11,095 nt of DNA, from positions 1 through 11,095 of the forward strand of contig SLFV01000470.1 of assembly GCA_007124075.1 (NCBI GenBank), in the 5' to 3' direction. The notes under the pieces were generated by a model that was given only the letters and a program-made list of their open reading frames with translations, searched no databases and was not told the origin of the DNA. How positions within the stretch are numbered: the first letter of the stretch is position 1; each line of letters opens with the position of its first letter. Made by a program: the position numbers and the translations under genes. The stretch is from Roseimaritima sp. (GTDB lineage: Bacteria; Planctomycetota; Planctomycetia; Pirellulales; Pirellulaceae). This document shows, piece by piece, positions 1-6,677 of this stretch.

Positions 1-135
1 AAGTGGTGAGTCGTTCGCGGCGGCCACGTGATCGTTATCGTTGAACTTAATCGCGATCGTTCGGTGGGGCGACCTTGGATGGCAGGGTGAGTGTTGCCGC
101 GTTGACCGCTGGCCGGCCTTCTTTCTGCTACCATA

Positions 136-160
136 GCGTGCGACGCACGCTCTTCTTGTT
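136..160 (+). terminator. possible terminator hairpin reading on the plus strand
   Basis: GCGTGC (136-141) and GCACGC (145-150) form a perfect six-pair GC-rich stem with a GAC loop, followed on the plus strand by the T-rich TCTTCTTGTT. On the minus strand no T-run follows, so it fits a convergent gene entering from the left better than the operon described here. The tail is not a clean T-run and no such gene is visible. The rest of 1-245 holds nothing I can call. Confidence 0.3.
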
Positions 161-245
161 GTGCGATCGACTTGCCGTGATCTGCGGTGGCGTAATGGTG
201 GGGGCGTCCGCTCGTTCGCCGCGGATCGCCCGTTGATAACGGAAA

Positions 246-1451
246 TTATCGGTTGACATTGATATTTGATCCAACCAATCTTGCTGACCCTCCAACCTTG
301 TTACCACGTAAATCCACTAGTTTTAAAAACGCTGCATCGGGATTCGATGGAACGCGTTGCGCCGCCCACATTTCCCACATCGCCTGTGCTAACTGAAGCC
401 GATTTTGGTAGTGCACGGGGTGCCAGCCAAACGACACCGTCACGATCAGTTCATTGCCATTGGTTCTGTACGAGTCAATAAGCCCGGTTTCTTTTAACTT
501 ATCAAGGGGCGACAAATCAATCGGAGTCGGCGTCTCTTCCTGGCTACGAGTCGCTTGTCGCTGAGCACCAGCGATCTTCGCTTCTTCCCGCTTTTCAGCG
601 TCTTTCGCCCGTTTTATCGCGGCGATCGCGAGATCGACAAAATATCCAGGGTTTTCCTCGATGATCGTCTCCATCTCCTGCACCACATCCTCGATTCGGG
701 GCGGGTCCCCACTATCCGGCAGGTTGGGCAAAGCACCGCTCAGCGACTCCAGTTTGGCTTGGAGGCCGACTTTTTCCCTTTGCAGGCGATCTCGCTCGCC
801 GGGAGAACGGGCCCAATCCGTACCGGTTTCAGACGCCCGTTGGCTCTCCTCGAATTGCTCAACCAGAAACGGCAAATCGCCGATGAATCGCCGGTCCGCT
901 GCCGACAGCATCGCTATTTTGACTCGCGTCGGTTCCGTCTTTCCCTCATTTTCCAGCAAAACTTCATCTCCCTCGGTTGCTAGAAATCTAGCCCGTCGCT
1001 GGTGTTCACCTGTCCGAGACATCCATAGACGATAACCGCGGGGATCCGCCGCGCCTTCCGCTTCAATTCGCTCATTGAGTTTTTCGTCAATCTGGCTGAT
1101 CTGAGACTTCAGCTTTTCAATCTCGGGAGTCAGTGATTTTTGCATGCGAATCGCGTCCCGGTAGACCCACATTCGCCCGCCGTGCTCTCTCTCAATCCAC
1201 TTTTCTTTTTCTCGCTCAATCGCCGCTCGGAGTTCCTCGTCCTCGTCAGCCTGACGATCTACGGCGAGTCTCTCAGCGTCGCCTGAAGGGTCTTGATCGA
1301 GTTGTTCAACAGAAGCGGAGTCTCCTTGAAGTTCCGGCCCACGCGAACAACCGATGGGAGCGACCGTGCACAAAACCAAGGCACACCGAATCAAAGCGGG
1401 AGGCAAACGATACATGTTTAAAAACATTTTGAGAGTCATGGTTGATTGCAT
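246..1451 (-). CDS. SHD1-domain putative lipoprotein
   Basis: A 401-aa protein. The N-terminus has a hydrophobic stretch (about residues 14-34) ending in VAPIGC, so Cys35 may be lipidated. The lipobox is imperfect (Pro at -3), and a plain signal peptide is an alternative. Residues 40-135 are charged and helical, probably coiled coil. Residues 141-190 match the SHD1 pattern (Pfam SHD1, Sla1 homology domain 1): RLWMSRTGEHQRRARF, then LSAADRRFI. SHD1 is very common in secreted planctomycete proteins, where its ligand is mostly unknown. A second helical region (195-300) leads to a C-terminal domain (about 318-401) with WHPVHY and LVDLRGNKVGG that I do not recognise. The start is uncertain: Met1, 5, 9 and 13 are all in frame and none has a strong Shine-Dalgarno sequence. 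It lies 211 bp after the previous gene, so it may be the operon's last gene or a separate unit. Confidence 0.85.
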   Translation of the reverse strand: MQSTMTLKMFLNMYRLPPALIRCALVLCTVAPIGCSRGPELQGDSASVEQLDQDPSGDAERLAVDRQADEDEELRAAIEREKEKWIEREHGGRMWVYRDAIRMQKSLTPEIEKLKSQISQIDEKLNERIEAEGAADPRGYRLWMSRTGEHQRRARFLATEGDEVLLENEGKTEPTRVKIAMLSAADRRFIGDLPFLVEQFEESQRASETGTDWARSPGERDRLQREKVGLQAKLESLSGALPNLPDSGDPPRIEDVVQEMETIIEENPGYFVDLAIAAIKRAKDAEKREEAKIAGAQRQATRSQEETPTPIDLSPLDKLKETGLIDSYRTNGNELIVTVSFGWHPVHYQNRLQLAQAMWEMWAAQRVPSNPDAAFLKLVDLRGNKVGGSARLVGSNINVNR

Positions 1452-1584
1452 TTGTTTTCAGACCTTTTCGATTCATTCTCGTGATTTCGATGTTCGCACG
1501 CCGCCGTATGGCGACCTTGTCAAATGATATCGCTCGCCACAGATCACCGTTGAGAATCTCACGAACTCGACGCCGTCAACGTGC

Positions 1585-1630
1585 TTCACCGCGTCTACCT
1601 GGTGAAACCCGTGCGTTCCGCTCGTTTCAC
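1585..1630. repeat. overlapping inverted repeats in the 211-bp gap
   Basis: Three short blocks lie between the GYF_2/zinc-ribbon gene and the lipoprotein gene. TTCACC (1585-1590) is complementary to GGTGAA (1601-1606), and GTGAAAC (1602-1608) is complementary to GTTTCAC (1624-1630). Both pairs are perfect but share the middle block, so only one stem can form at a time. A third small stem (CCAAG 1636-1640 with CTTGG 1646-1650) lies just after the upstream stop. No T-run follows on the minus strand, so this is not a classical terminator. It could be a regulatory leader for the lipoprotein gene, or chance. Confidence 0.35.
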
Positions 1631-1662
1631 GGATTCCAAGGGAAGCTTGGCGTCGTTCAAGC

Positions 1663-2322
1663 CTATCTGCGCTCGGAACCGCTGGACACCGCATCGACAA
1701 TGCAGATTAGGTGAAGCACCAATCCAGGTACGATCAAGGCAGCGTAACCAATCAATACAACGACGAACCAAGCGATCCCTTTACCGACTTGCTCTCGATA
1801 AATCTGGCCCAAGCCTGGGACCAGAAAACTTAAAAGACCGGCAACCCCAGGGCTGGCGACGGTTCTGGAAGCCCCTGACCGAGCCAGGGCGTTGAGTGTC
1901 TGCTGCTCGCGAAGCACGGGATCCAGATACTCGCCGCAGTGTTTGCACTTCTTCGCATCGGCCGCAATGACTTCAGTACAAAACGGACAAAATCGCGCTG
2001 CCGATCTCGCCTCTTCGGCCAGTGGCTGCATGACTACGGCCGGTCGCTCCCGATCCGAGACCGGCGTGGCTACAGGAACCATCCCATCGGACGCACGGTT
2101 GATCTCACGTTTGTCGACACCATATGTCCCAGGTTCGTCCGGCGTTCTCTCAGGCGGAAAGAGTCCGCGTACCCGAGATGCCGAAACCCAGTTCCCTTGC
2201 GCTCCTTTTCTAATAAGCGAATCTGCAGTGATCTTGGATTGTAATGCTAGCTCCCGTAGTTTGGCTGAAGACACTGGCCCGATTTCACGCCCAGAGAACT
2301 GCACATACCAATGATCTTGCAT
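1663..2322 (-). CDS. GYF_2 / zinc-ribbon / TM2-like membrane protein
   Basis: A 219-aa protein with three parts. Residues 1-56 form a GYF_2 (DUF4339) domain: WYVQFSGREIGPVSS at the front and a conserved-looking GNW near 43-45. After a 50-residue linker, CPFC-x10-CKHC (Cys112, 115, 126, 129) is a complete zinc ribbon. Residues 159-214 are hydrophobic with PGLGQIY and a final IVDAV, the pattern of TM2-like domains with two or three helices. The soluble part is expected in the cytosol. I chose the ATG at 2322 because GGGAG lies 8 nt upstream and the GYF_2 domain begins directly after it; a TTG five codons earlier is also open. It follows the vWA gene by 48 bp. GYF_2 also occurs twice in the protein encoded at 6678..7658, which ties this gene to the same system. 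Likely role: cytosolic adaptor at the membrane (inference). Confidence 0.92.
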   Translation of the reverse strand: MQDHWYVQFSGREIGPVSSAKLRELALQSKITADSLIRKGAQGNWVSASRVRGLFPPERTPDEPGTYGVDKREINRASDGMVPVATPVSDRERPAVVMQPLAEEARSAARFCPFCTEVIAADAKKCKHCGEYLDPVLREQQTLNALARSGASRTVASPGVAGLLSFLVPGLGQIYREQVGKGIAWFVVVLIGYAALIVPGLVLHLICIVDAVSSGSERR

Positions 2323-2330
2323 CAGCTCGG

Positions 2331-2335
2331 CTCCC
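2331..2335 (-). promoter_or_regulatory. Shine-Dalgarno GGGAG deciding the GYF_2/zinc-ribbon start
   Basis: GGGAG on the minus strand lies 8 nt before the ATG at 2322. If the TTG at 2337 were the start, this site would fall inside the coding region. Confidence 0.7.
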
Positions 2336-2370
2336 AACGACCGGCACGGGTGTTTTCTAAAAAAATACAG

Positions 2371-3969
2371 CTAGCGCGAGACTTCCAGATAATTGCCTGG
2401 CCCGTTCATGGATGCAAGCAAGCGAAGCGTGTTTGCTGGCCCGTCGATCGACAAACAATTGATCTGGCTGTTGATGCCGCTGGAACGATTGAGGCGGGTC
2501 ACCCGGTGTACTAAGTGCTCTTCAAATTCCCCGTCGGACACAACCAGAATCGTCTCGGGCTGGAGTTGAATGGCAATCAGAAGCGCGTTTTCGGGATTGG
2601 TGCCGCCGGCAGGATGGATCGCCGCCAACGCGTCTCGCAGACGCATCGCATTGGCATCATTCGCCTGATGATAACCGCCACCCCGCGTTTGCATCGCCTC
2701 TGTGTTGAAAAGCAACACCGCGAACTTTTGTCGGTCATCCATTCGCCGTACGGCGTCGGCGATGGCATTCTTTACAAGCTCGAAACGGCGCCCGCGCATG
2801 CTGCCGGAAATGTCAACAACAAACACGACCGAGGCGATCTTTGGCGGCAGAATCAACGGATTCTCCGGGCCGGTCTGTAGAGAAGCTTTCATCACACCGC
2901 CGTCCAGTTGCCTGGCTTCCCCGCCCACTTGGCTGGTATCGGTGGGAGATCCGCTTAATCGGATAGCCGCCGTCGAATCCGGCTGCCCGCCACCAGCCGG
3001 TTGGACGGTCTCCCATTCCTCGGGAAGCAGCGATTGCCGTTCACCAAGCGTTTGTGAATCCGCAGTTGTCCTGTTTTCCGCGACCGGGTCGCTCTGCTCC
3101 GCGATCGAACCCGTCGTGGTCGCGTTCTTCGTGGAACTCGCGAGCGGCAGAGAAAGGCCGGGCGGCGTCCTGGTGGCATCCACCGCAGCGGACACATGGT
3201 CACCCCGGGCCGGCGAATCACCGCCTTGATGGGCATCGCTCAAATCAGAGTTCGCTTGCCACCTTTCGGCCGTGTTCCGCGGGATGGCGAGGGCCTGGGT
3301 TGCACCGCCCCGTGACAGTGAACTCCCACCAACGGAATCGTGAACCGATGAGGACTTCATTTCTCGGGATGCGCCCTTCGGCTGCAGCAGATAGCCGAAA
3401 GGAGCCAGAATCGGAGCCCCGGACCCCGATTGCCGACCAGAATCCGCCACCCCCCTTTTGGCATCCTCTACCGCCGCGATAACTCCATAACCAGCCGCGC
3501 TGGCGGTGCCGCGGCGTGGACAATCGGTCGCGATATTGATCGGACGCAGAGGCCCGCCGGCTCGTGAAGTAGACGTTTCGTCTTCGGATTCCACGGCCAA
3601 ACCATTTTGGCTCGGTGTCGTTTCCCGGTTTCGCGTATGGCCCGAATCGCTTTTTTTTCCGGAAATTCGGGCAGCCTGAGGGGCAAGGTATAGTGAACGC
3701 AAAAACCGTTGAATCGGTACGATCTCCGTGGCTTCCTTCTTCCCAATCGGTTCGTCCGCAAACAGGATCGTACGACTACCAAGGGCAAAAACAATAAAAC
3801 ACGAGAACGCAAGACGTGCGATGCCCACTAAAGAACCGTCCGACGAAAACGCGCCCACAGCACATCCGATGGTGCGGGCTCGCCTCGCCGGCCCGCTGTC
3901 AAGCGAAAAAGTCGCCTCACTTCCGACAGGCCGCACCGTTGCGGTCAAAATGGATCGTTCCCCGTTCAT
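2371..3969 (-). CDS. secreted/anchored vWA-domain protein
   Basis: A 532-aa protein. A hydrophobic segment at about 47-71 ends in FADEP, so it is either a signal peptide with a long 45-residue n-region or a membrane anchor; either way the rest should be periplasmic. Residues 75-375 are rich in Ser, Gly, Thr, Pro and Gln with little predicted order. Residues 378-532 are a von Willebrand A domain: VVFVVDISGSMRG carries the DxSxS motif (Asp386, Ser388, Ser390), GGTNPENAL gives the MIDAS Thr457, and VVSDGEFEE gives Asp479. All metal-binding positions are therefore present. The domain sits at the extreme C-terminus and ends without further domains. The ATG has a modest AAGAG 9 nt upstream. The gene starts 24 bp after the second MotB-like gene. 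vWA domains bind protein ligands through Mg2+/Mn2+; here the ligand could be the B-subunit arms or a cell-wall target (inference). Confidence 0.93.
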   Translation of the reverse strand: MNGERSILTATVRPVGSEATFSLDSGPARRARTIGCAVGAFSSDGSLVGIARLAFSCFIVFALGSRTILFADEPIGKKEATEIVPIQRFLRSLYLAPQAARISGKKSDSGHTRNRETTPSQNGLAVESEDETSTSRAGGPLRPINIATDCPRRGTASAAGYGVIAAVEDAKRGVADSGRQSGSGAPILAPFGYLLQPKGASREMKSSSVHDSVGGSSLSRGGATQALAIPRNTAERWQANSDLSDAHQGGDSPARGDHVSAAVDATRTPPGLSLPLASSTKNATTTGSIAEQSDPVAENRTTADSQTLGERQSLLPEEWETVQPAGGGQPDSTAAIRLSGSPTDTSQVGGEARQLDGGVMKASLQTGPENPLILPPKIASVVFVVDISGSMRGRRFELVKNAIADAVRRMDDRQKFAVLLFNTEAMQTRGGGYHQANDANAMRLRDALAAIHPAGGTNPENALLIAIQLQPETILVVSDGEFEEHLVHRVTRLNRSSGINSQINCLSIDGPANTLRLLASMNGPGNYLEVSR

Positions 3970-3993
3970 CGACTAAATCTCTTGGGTAACCGC

Positions 3994-4899
3994 CTACTGG
4001 ATTCGATTGACGCCGGAGCCAAAAAAGACTACGAGCTTCTCCGACTCTGACTGTGGCCACAACTGATAAAAAACATCTTGTTTCACCATTTGATCTTTTA
4101 GTCCCGTAAACGCCCCGTAAGAATTCGGCCAGACCGCTAAGGTAAGGATGTGTCCCTGGGCCCGAGCTTCGCGGACGAGCCGCTCAAACTCCGCGTTACC
4201 CTTTGCAGTGGAAAGATCCCAGCCACTGCCAGGTTTCGGGTTTACCTCGATCCCGCCACCTGGAAGTGATCTTGTCGTCACGTGTTGGCTTTCGAATCCC
4301 TGGCCGAACAGCGTCGGCTTTTTCGCGAGAAACATCTCATTCCCGGTGACCAGCAACAACATCGACGCGGCTTGGCTTGTCCGGACCTGAGGGAGCCTCA
4401 ACGAAACGCTTTTCGCTTCTACGAGCCCAGCGTAAGCGGCTTCCGCTCGCCTCAGGCTTTCCTTCGCCCCCTCTAGCTTCTCAGGCAGTTTTTCCAAATC
4501 ATCTTCCGCGGATCGGTTCGACTCGTTCAGGATCTCAATCGCGGAGCGTATTTTGGTGTACTCCTCGAGCAAATCGGCAAACTCCAACTCTTGCTGCTGA
4601 ACGGCTTTCCGTTTCTCGAAATATTCGGCATCTTGCTGTCCCGGGGCGTCCCCTCGGATTGTGGCGAGTGTTGCCAGAAGTGCCTGTTTTTCGGCTGAAA
4701 GTTTGTCGCGTTCCAATATCAACGCCCTGACTTCGTCGGCGGGAGTCTCCCGCACGGAGTCGCGCGCGGTGCCGACGATTTGCCGATTTTGGATCATGAT
4801 CGCTAATAGGATGGCAAGAAACACGATCCCGCCGAAGGTATTGCAGATCGTATCCAAGAAAAGATCGAAGCTAGTTGATTCGTGACGACGGGCCTTCAT
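3994..4899 (-). CDS. MotB/ExbD-like stator subunit B2
   Basis: A 301-aa protein with a short positive N-terminus (KARRH), one membrane helix (about 17-37) and a long periplasmic part. The helix opens with FDLFLDTICNTFGGIVFL. Asp16 aligns with the proton-carrying Asp of MotB (YADFMTAMMAFF) and ExbD. Residues 55-165 are charged coiled coil. Residues 168-301 form an alpha/beta-looking C-terminal domain that resembles that of the neighbouring B1 protein (encoded at 4899..5726): an LLLVTGNEMFL strand near its start, then EFERL and LTLAVWPNSYGAF further on. No OmpA/peptidoglycan-binding signature is visible. I use the ATG at 4899 because GGAGG lies 7 nt upstream and it overlaps the previous stop (TGATG). 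A TTG one codon earlier is possible but would sit too close to the GGAGG. The family with DTICNTFGG is known mainly as 'hypothetical protein'. Confidence 0.92.
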   Translation of the reverse strand: MKARRHESTSFDLFLDTICNTFGGIVFLAILLAIMIQNRQIVGTARDSVRETPADEVRALILERDKLSAEKQALLATLATIRGDAPGQQDAEYFEKRKAVQQQELEFADLLEEYTKIRSAIEILNESNRSAEDDLEKLPEKLEGAKESLRRAEAAYAGLVEAKSVSLRLPQVRTSQAASMLLLVTGNEMFLAKKPTLFGQGFESQHVTTRSLPGGGIEVNPKPGSGWDLSTAKGNAEFERLVREARAQGHILTLAVWPNSYGAFTGLKDQMVKQDVFYQLWPQSESEKLVVFFGSGVNRIQ

Positions 4900-5726
4900 C
4901 AATTCGCCTCCAATTCGAATCCCAAACGCACGGCCTCATCCTCGCCAACGACGGTGTATCCGTAATTGACCCTTCCCTCGGCCAAGGTGGGGGCTAGTGC
5001 CTGGTAGTCGGATGCGCCTCCCGGTTTGATTCGCAAGAGCAAATGACGATTGGCCAAACGACGCTCGTCCAACCACGACCGAAATTCATCGAGTCGTCGC
5101 GGTCCACGAAACGATCGCGTCTGCCGATCCCTTGCGTCACGAACCTCGATTGACTTGCCGATCAGGGTGACCAGTGTTAGATATCGCCCATCTTCCAAGC
5201 GATCTCTGAAAATTCCGGTGGCGTCTTCGGAAAGCAGTTCGATCTCTTGTCTGATTCGGCTCTCCTTTCCTTTCAACGTTTTCATCTGTTCGATCAGCGG
5301 TTGGCTGGTCGCGGCCCGGTCCGCTAGCTGAGCTTTCGTGAGTTCCGCGTCTTGAAGTTCACGGTTCGCCGCACGAATTTGCTCATTCGTCGAACGTATC
5401 TTGCGATCCATCTCGGCAACGCTCGCGCGAAGAACCGCGAGTTTCTGTTCGCGATTGAAAGCATTTAACTCCGCACCGACCACCTGTCCACCGGTGCGCT
5501 CCCGAAGCGTCTCGCGCAAGTCCCGAACCTCCTGTCGAAGGGGTTCGACAACGATCGGCTCGTCTTCCGAAGGTGCCTCCGATTCCATGCCGGCCGCCTC
5601 TACGCGTTGCACGAGCTCTAGAATGAGGATAATCGTAATCAGAATAAAAATACCCACGACCGCGGTGATAATGTCTTGGAAAGCGAAAAAGGAAACCGAT
5701 GGGGCGGATCTTCTGCGGGCCACCAT
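4899..5726 (-). CDS. MotB/ExbD-like stator subunit B1
   Basis: A 275-aa protein. After a basic N-terminus (VARRR) comes one helix (about 17-40) beginning FFAFQDIITAVVGIFIL. This lines up closely with MotB's YADFMTAMMAFFLVMW and places Asp18 at the proton-binding position. Residues 58-165 form a coiled coil with many Glu, Arg and Gln. Residues 168-275 are a compact C-terminal domain with RYLTLVTLIGKSIEV and LLLRIKPGGASDYQAL, similar in layout to the B2 protein (encoded at 3994..4899). No peptidoglycan-binding OmpA motif is present. The ATG is well supported by AAGGAG 10 nt upstream (complement at 5737-5742). It lies 27 bp after the MotA-like gene, and its stop overlaps the next start by one base, which suggests translational coupling and matched amounts of B1 and B2. 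Confidence 0.93.
   Translation of the reverse strand: MVARRRSAPSVSFFAFQDIITAVVGIFILITIILILELVQRVEAAGMESEAPSEDEPIVVEPLRQEVRDLRETLRERTGGQVVGAELNAFNREQKLAVLRASVAEMDRKIRSTNEQIRAANRELQDAELTKAQLADRAATSQPLIEQMKTLKGKESRIRQEIELLSEDATGIFRDRLEDGRYLTLVTLIGKSIEVRDARDRQTRSFRGPRRLDEFRSWLDERRLANRHLLLRIKPGGASDYQALAPTLAEGRVNYGYTVVGEDEAVRLGFELEAN
4907..4911 (-). promoter_or_regulatory. Shine-Dalgarno GGAGG deciding the B2 start
   Basis: GGAGG on the minus strand, inside the last codons of the B1 gene, lies 7 nt before the ATG at 4899 but only 4 nt before the TTG at 4902. This favours the ATG. Confidence 0.75.
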
Positions 5727-5753
5727 TGCGATGATGCTCCTTGACGATGCATT

Positions 5754-6674
5754 TTAAACGGGACGAGCGTTTTCCTCGGACAAAATTTTAATCCGACTGA
5801 CGATTTGTTTCAGGCAGTACTCTTGGCAGTCGTCGAGAAAGACCTCCTCCGCCTTGCGTTGGTTCGTGATCCATAGCTGAACGATCAACGCGATCACCAA
5901 GGCTAGCAATGTGGTTTCGAACGCAGTGCTCAGGCCGCCCGTGACTTCTTTCAAAGACCCGACGATGGCCCTAACGTCGTCCTGATTGTCAAGAAGGCTG
6001 CTGAAATTGCCAATGGCTGCCGCCAGCCCCAGTACCGTCCCGATGAAACCGAGGACCGGAATCGCCCAAAGGAAGCCGCCGAGTGTCGCAAAGGACGTAT
6101 CGTGCGCCGACTCGTCTCGTTCGGCAAGAGATCGAAGGATGTCATCAACATCGCTAACGCGACCGATGTTTTTCAGATTTGAGACGGCCACCAAAATGCG
6201 ATTAAAGACGATGAACCGCTGCGGGTCATCGGCGATGGCATGGATGTTCCGAATGACATGATCGGCGGTTTGGCTGGTTAACACAAATTCATGATTTTCT
6301 GGGATGACAGCATGCTGTAACGACTGTCGCTGAATCAGCAGCTTCCTGCGTTTGAACAGTAGAATGACGCCACACCAGATGCCGAGATAGACGCTGAAAT
6401 ACTGGGTCGGCCCACGCTCCAGAAACAGTGCCCGAACATGGGTTGGCGGCAGGAAGTAGACGCCCAGGAAAAAGATCACTGTCAACAGCAGAGCGACTAG
6501 CCCCGAGAAACTCGTATTCACCGCCGTGCCTCGACCCGCCGCCACGCCGAGCCTTCGCTCCGGGTCGCTGCGAGAAACACTTAACGGTCGAGGAAGTGGC
6601 GGTACGTGGGCCTGTTCCATCGAGGCTTTCCTGGGGCTCTGGGAAAGATTCCAGTCGATCGGGGGTCCGGGCAT
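5754..6674 (-). CDS. MotA/TolQ/ExbB proton-channel family protein
   Basis: A 306-aa protein with four predicted helices at about 55-76, 92-108, 200-222 and 249-269, and a cytosolic loop at 110-195. The third helix carries the family signature: Pro206, then LGFIGTVLG (Thr213). The fourth has GGLSTAFETTLLALVIAL, with Thr255 at the position of the pore-lining Thr of ExbB/TolQ. Proteins of this family form a pentamer around two B subunits and couple ion flow to movement of those subunits. The N-terminal 50 residues are unusual: soluble, basic and proline-rich (GPPIDW, VPPLPRPL). The start at 6674 has AGGAG 7 nt upstream and lies 3 bp after the previous stop. A second ATG at 6620 also has an AGGA-type site, so a form 18 residues shorter is possible. 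It is followed directly by the two MotB-like genes. Confidence 0.95.
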   Translation of the reverse strand: MPGPPIDWNLSQSPRKASMEQAHVPPLPRPLSVSRSDPERRLGVAAGRGTAVNTSFSGLVALLLTVIFFLGVYFLPPTHVRALFLERGPTQYFSVYLGIWCGVILLFKRRKLLIQRQSLQHAVIPENHEFVLTSQTADHVIRNIHAIADDPQRFIVFNRILVAVSNLKNIGRVSDVDDILRSLAERDESAHDTSFATLGGFLWAIPVLGFIGTVLGLAAAIGNFSSLLDNQDDVRAIVGSLKEVTGGLSTAFETTLLALVIALIVQLWITNQRKAEEVFLDDCQEYCLKQIVSRIKILSEENARPV

Positions 6675-6677
6675 GGT

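Noticed and set aside
1..44. End of a convergent plus-strand gene at the left edge.
   Set aside because: All three plus frames stop by position 44, so up to 14 codons could belong to one, but that is too little to support a gene.
1518..1523. TTGACA box on the minus strand upstream of the lipoprotein gene.
   Set aside because: An exact -35-like hexamer, but nothing like a -10 box lies 16-18 bp downstream, so I do not call a promoter.
1473..1700. 75-codon minus-strand frame in the 211-bp gap.
   Set aside because: It starts with TTG inside the end of the GYF_2/zinc-ribbon gene, has no Shine-Dalgarno and its product has no protein-like pattern.
2358..2367. T-rich run on the minus strand just after the vWA stop, as a possible terminator.
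   Set aside because: No convincing GC-rich stem precedes the T-run and the next gene starts 48 bp away with a good Shine-Dalgarno.
2702..3229. Long plus-strand open frames opposite the vWA, GYF_2 and 961-aa genes.
   Set aside because: They mirror GC-rich coding on the other strand, have composition biased to Arg/Ser/Pro and lack start signals or domains.
3994..6674. Calling the locus a Zorya defence system.
   Set aside because: The MotA/MotB-like pair fits ZorA/ZorB in outline, but there are two B genes with non-OmpA tails, and no ZorC, ZorD helicase or ZorE nuclease in the window.
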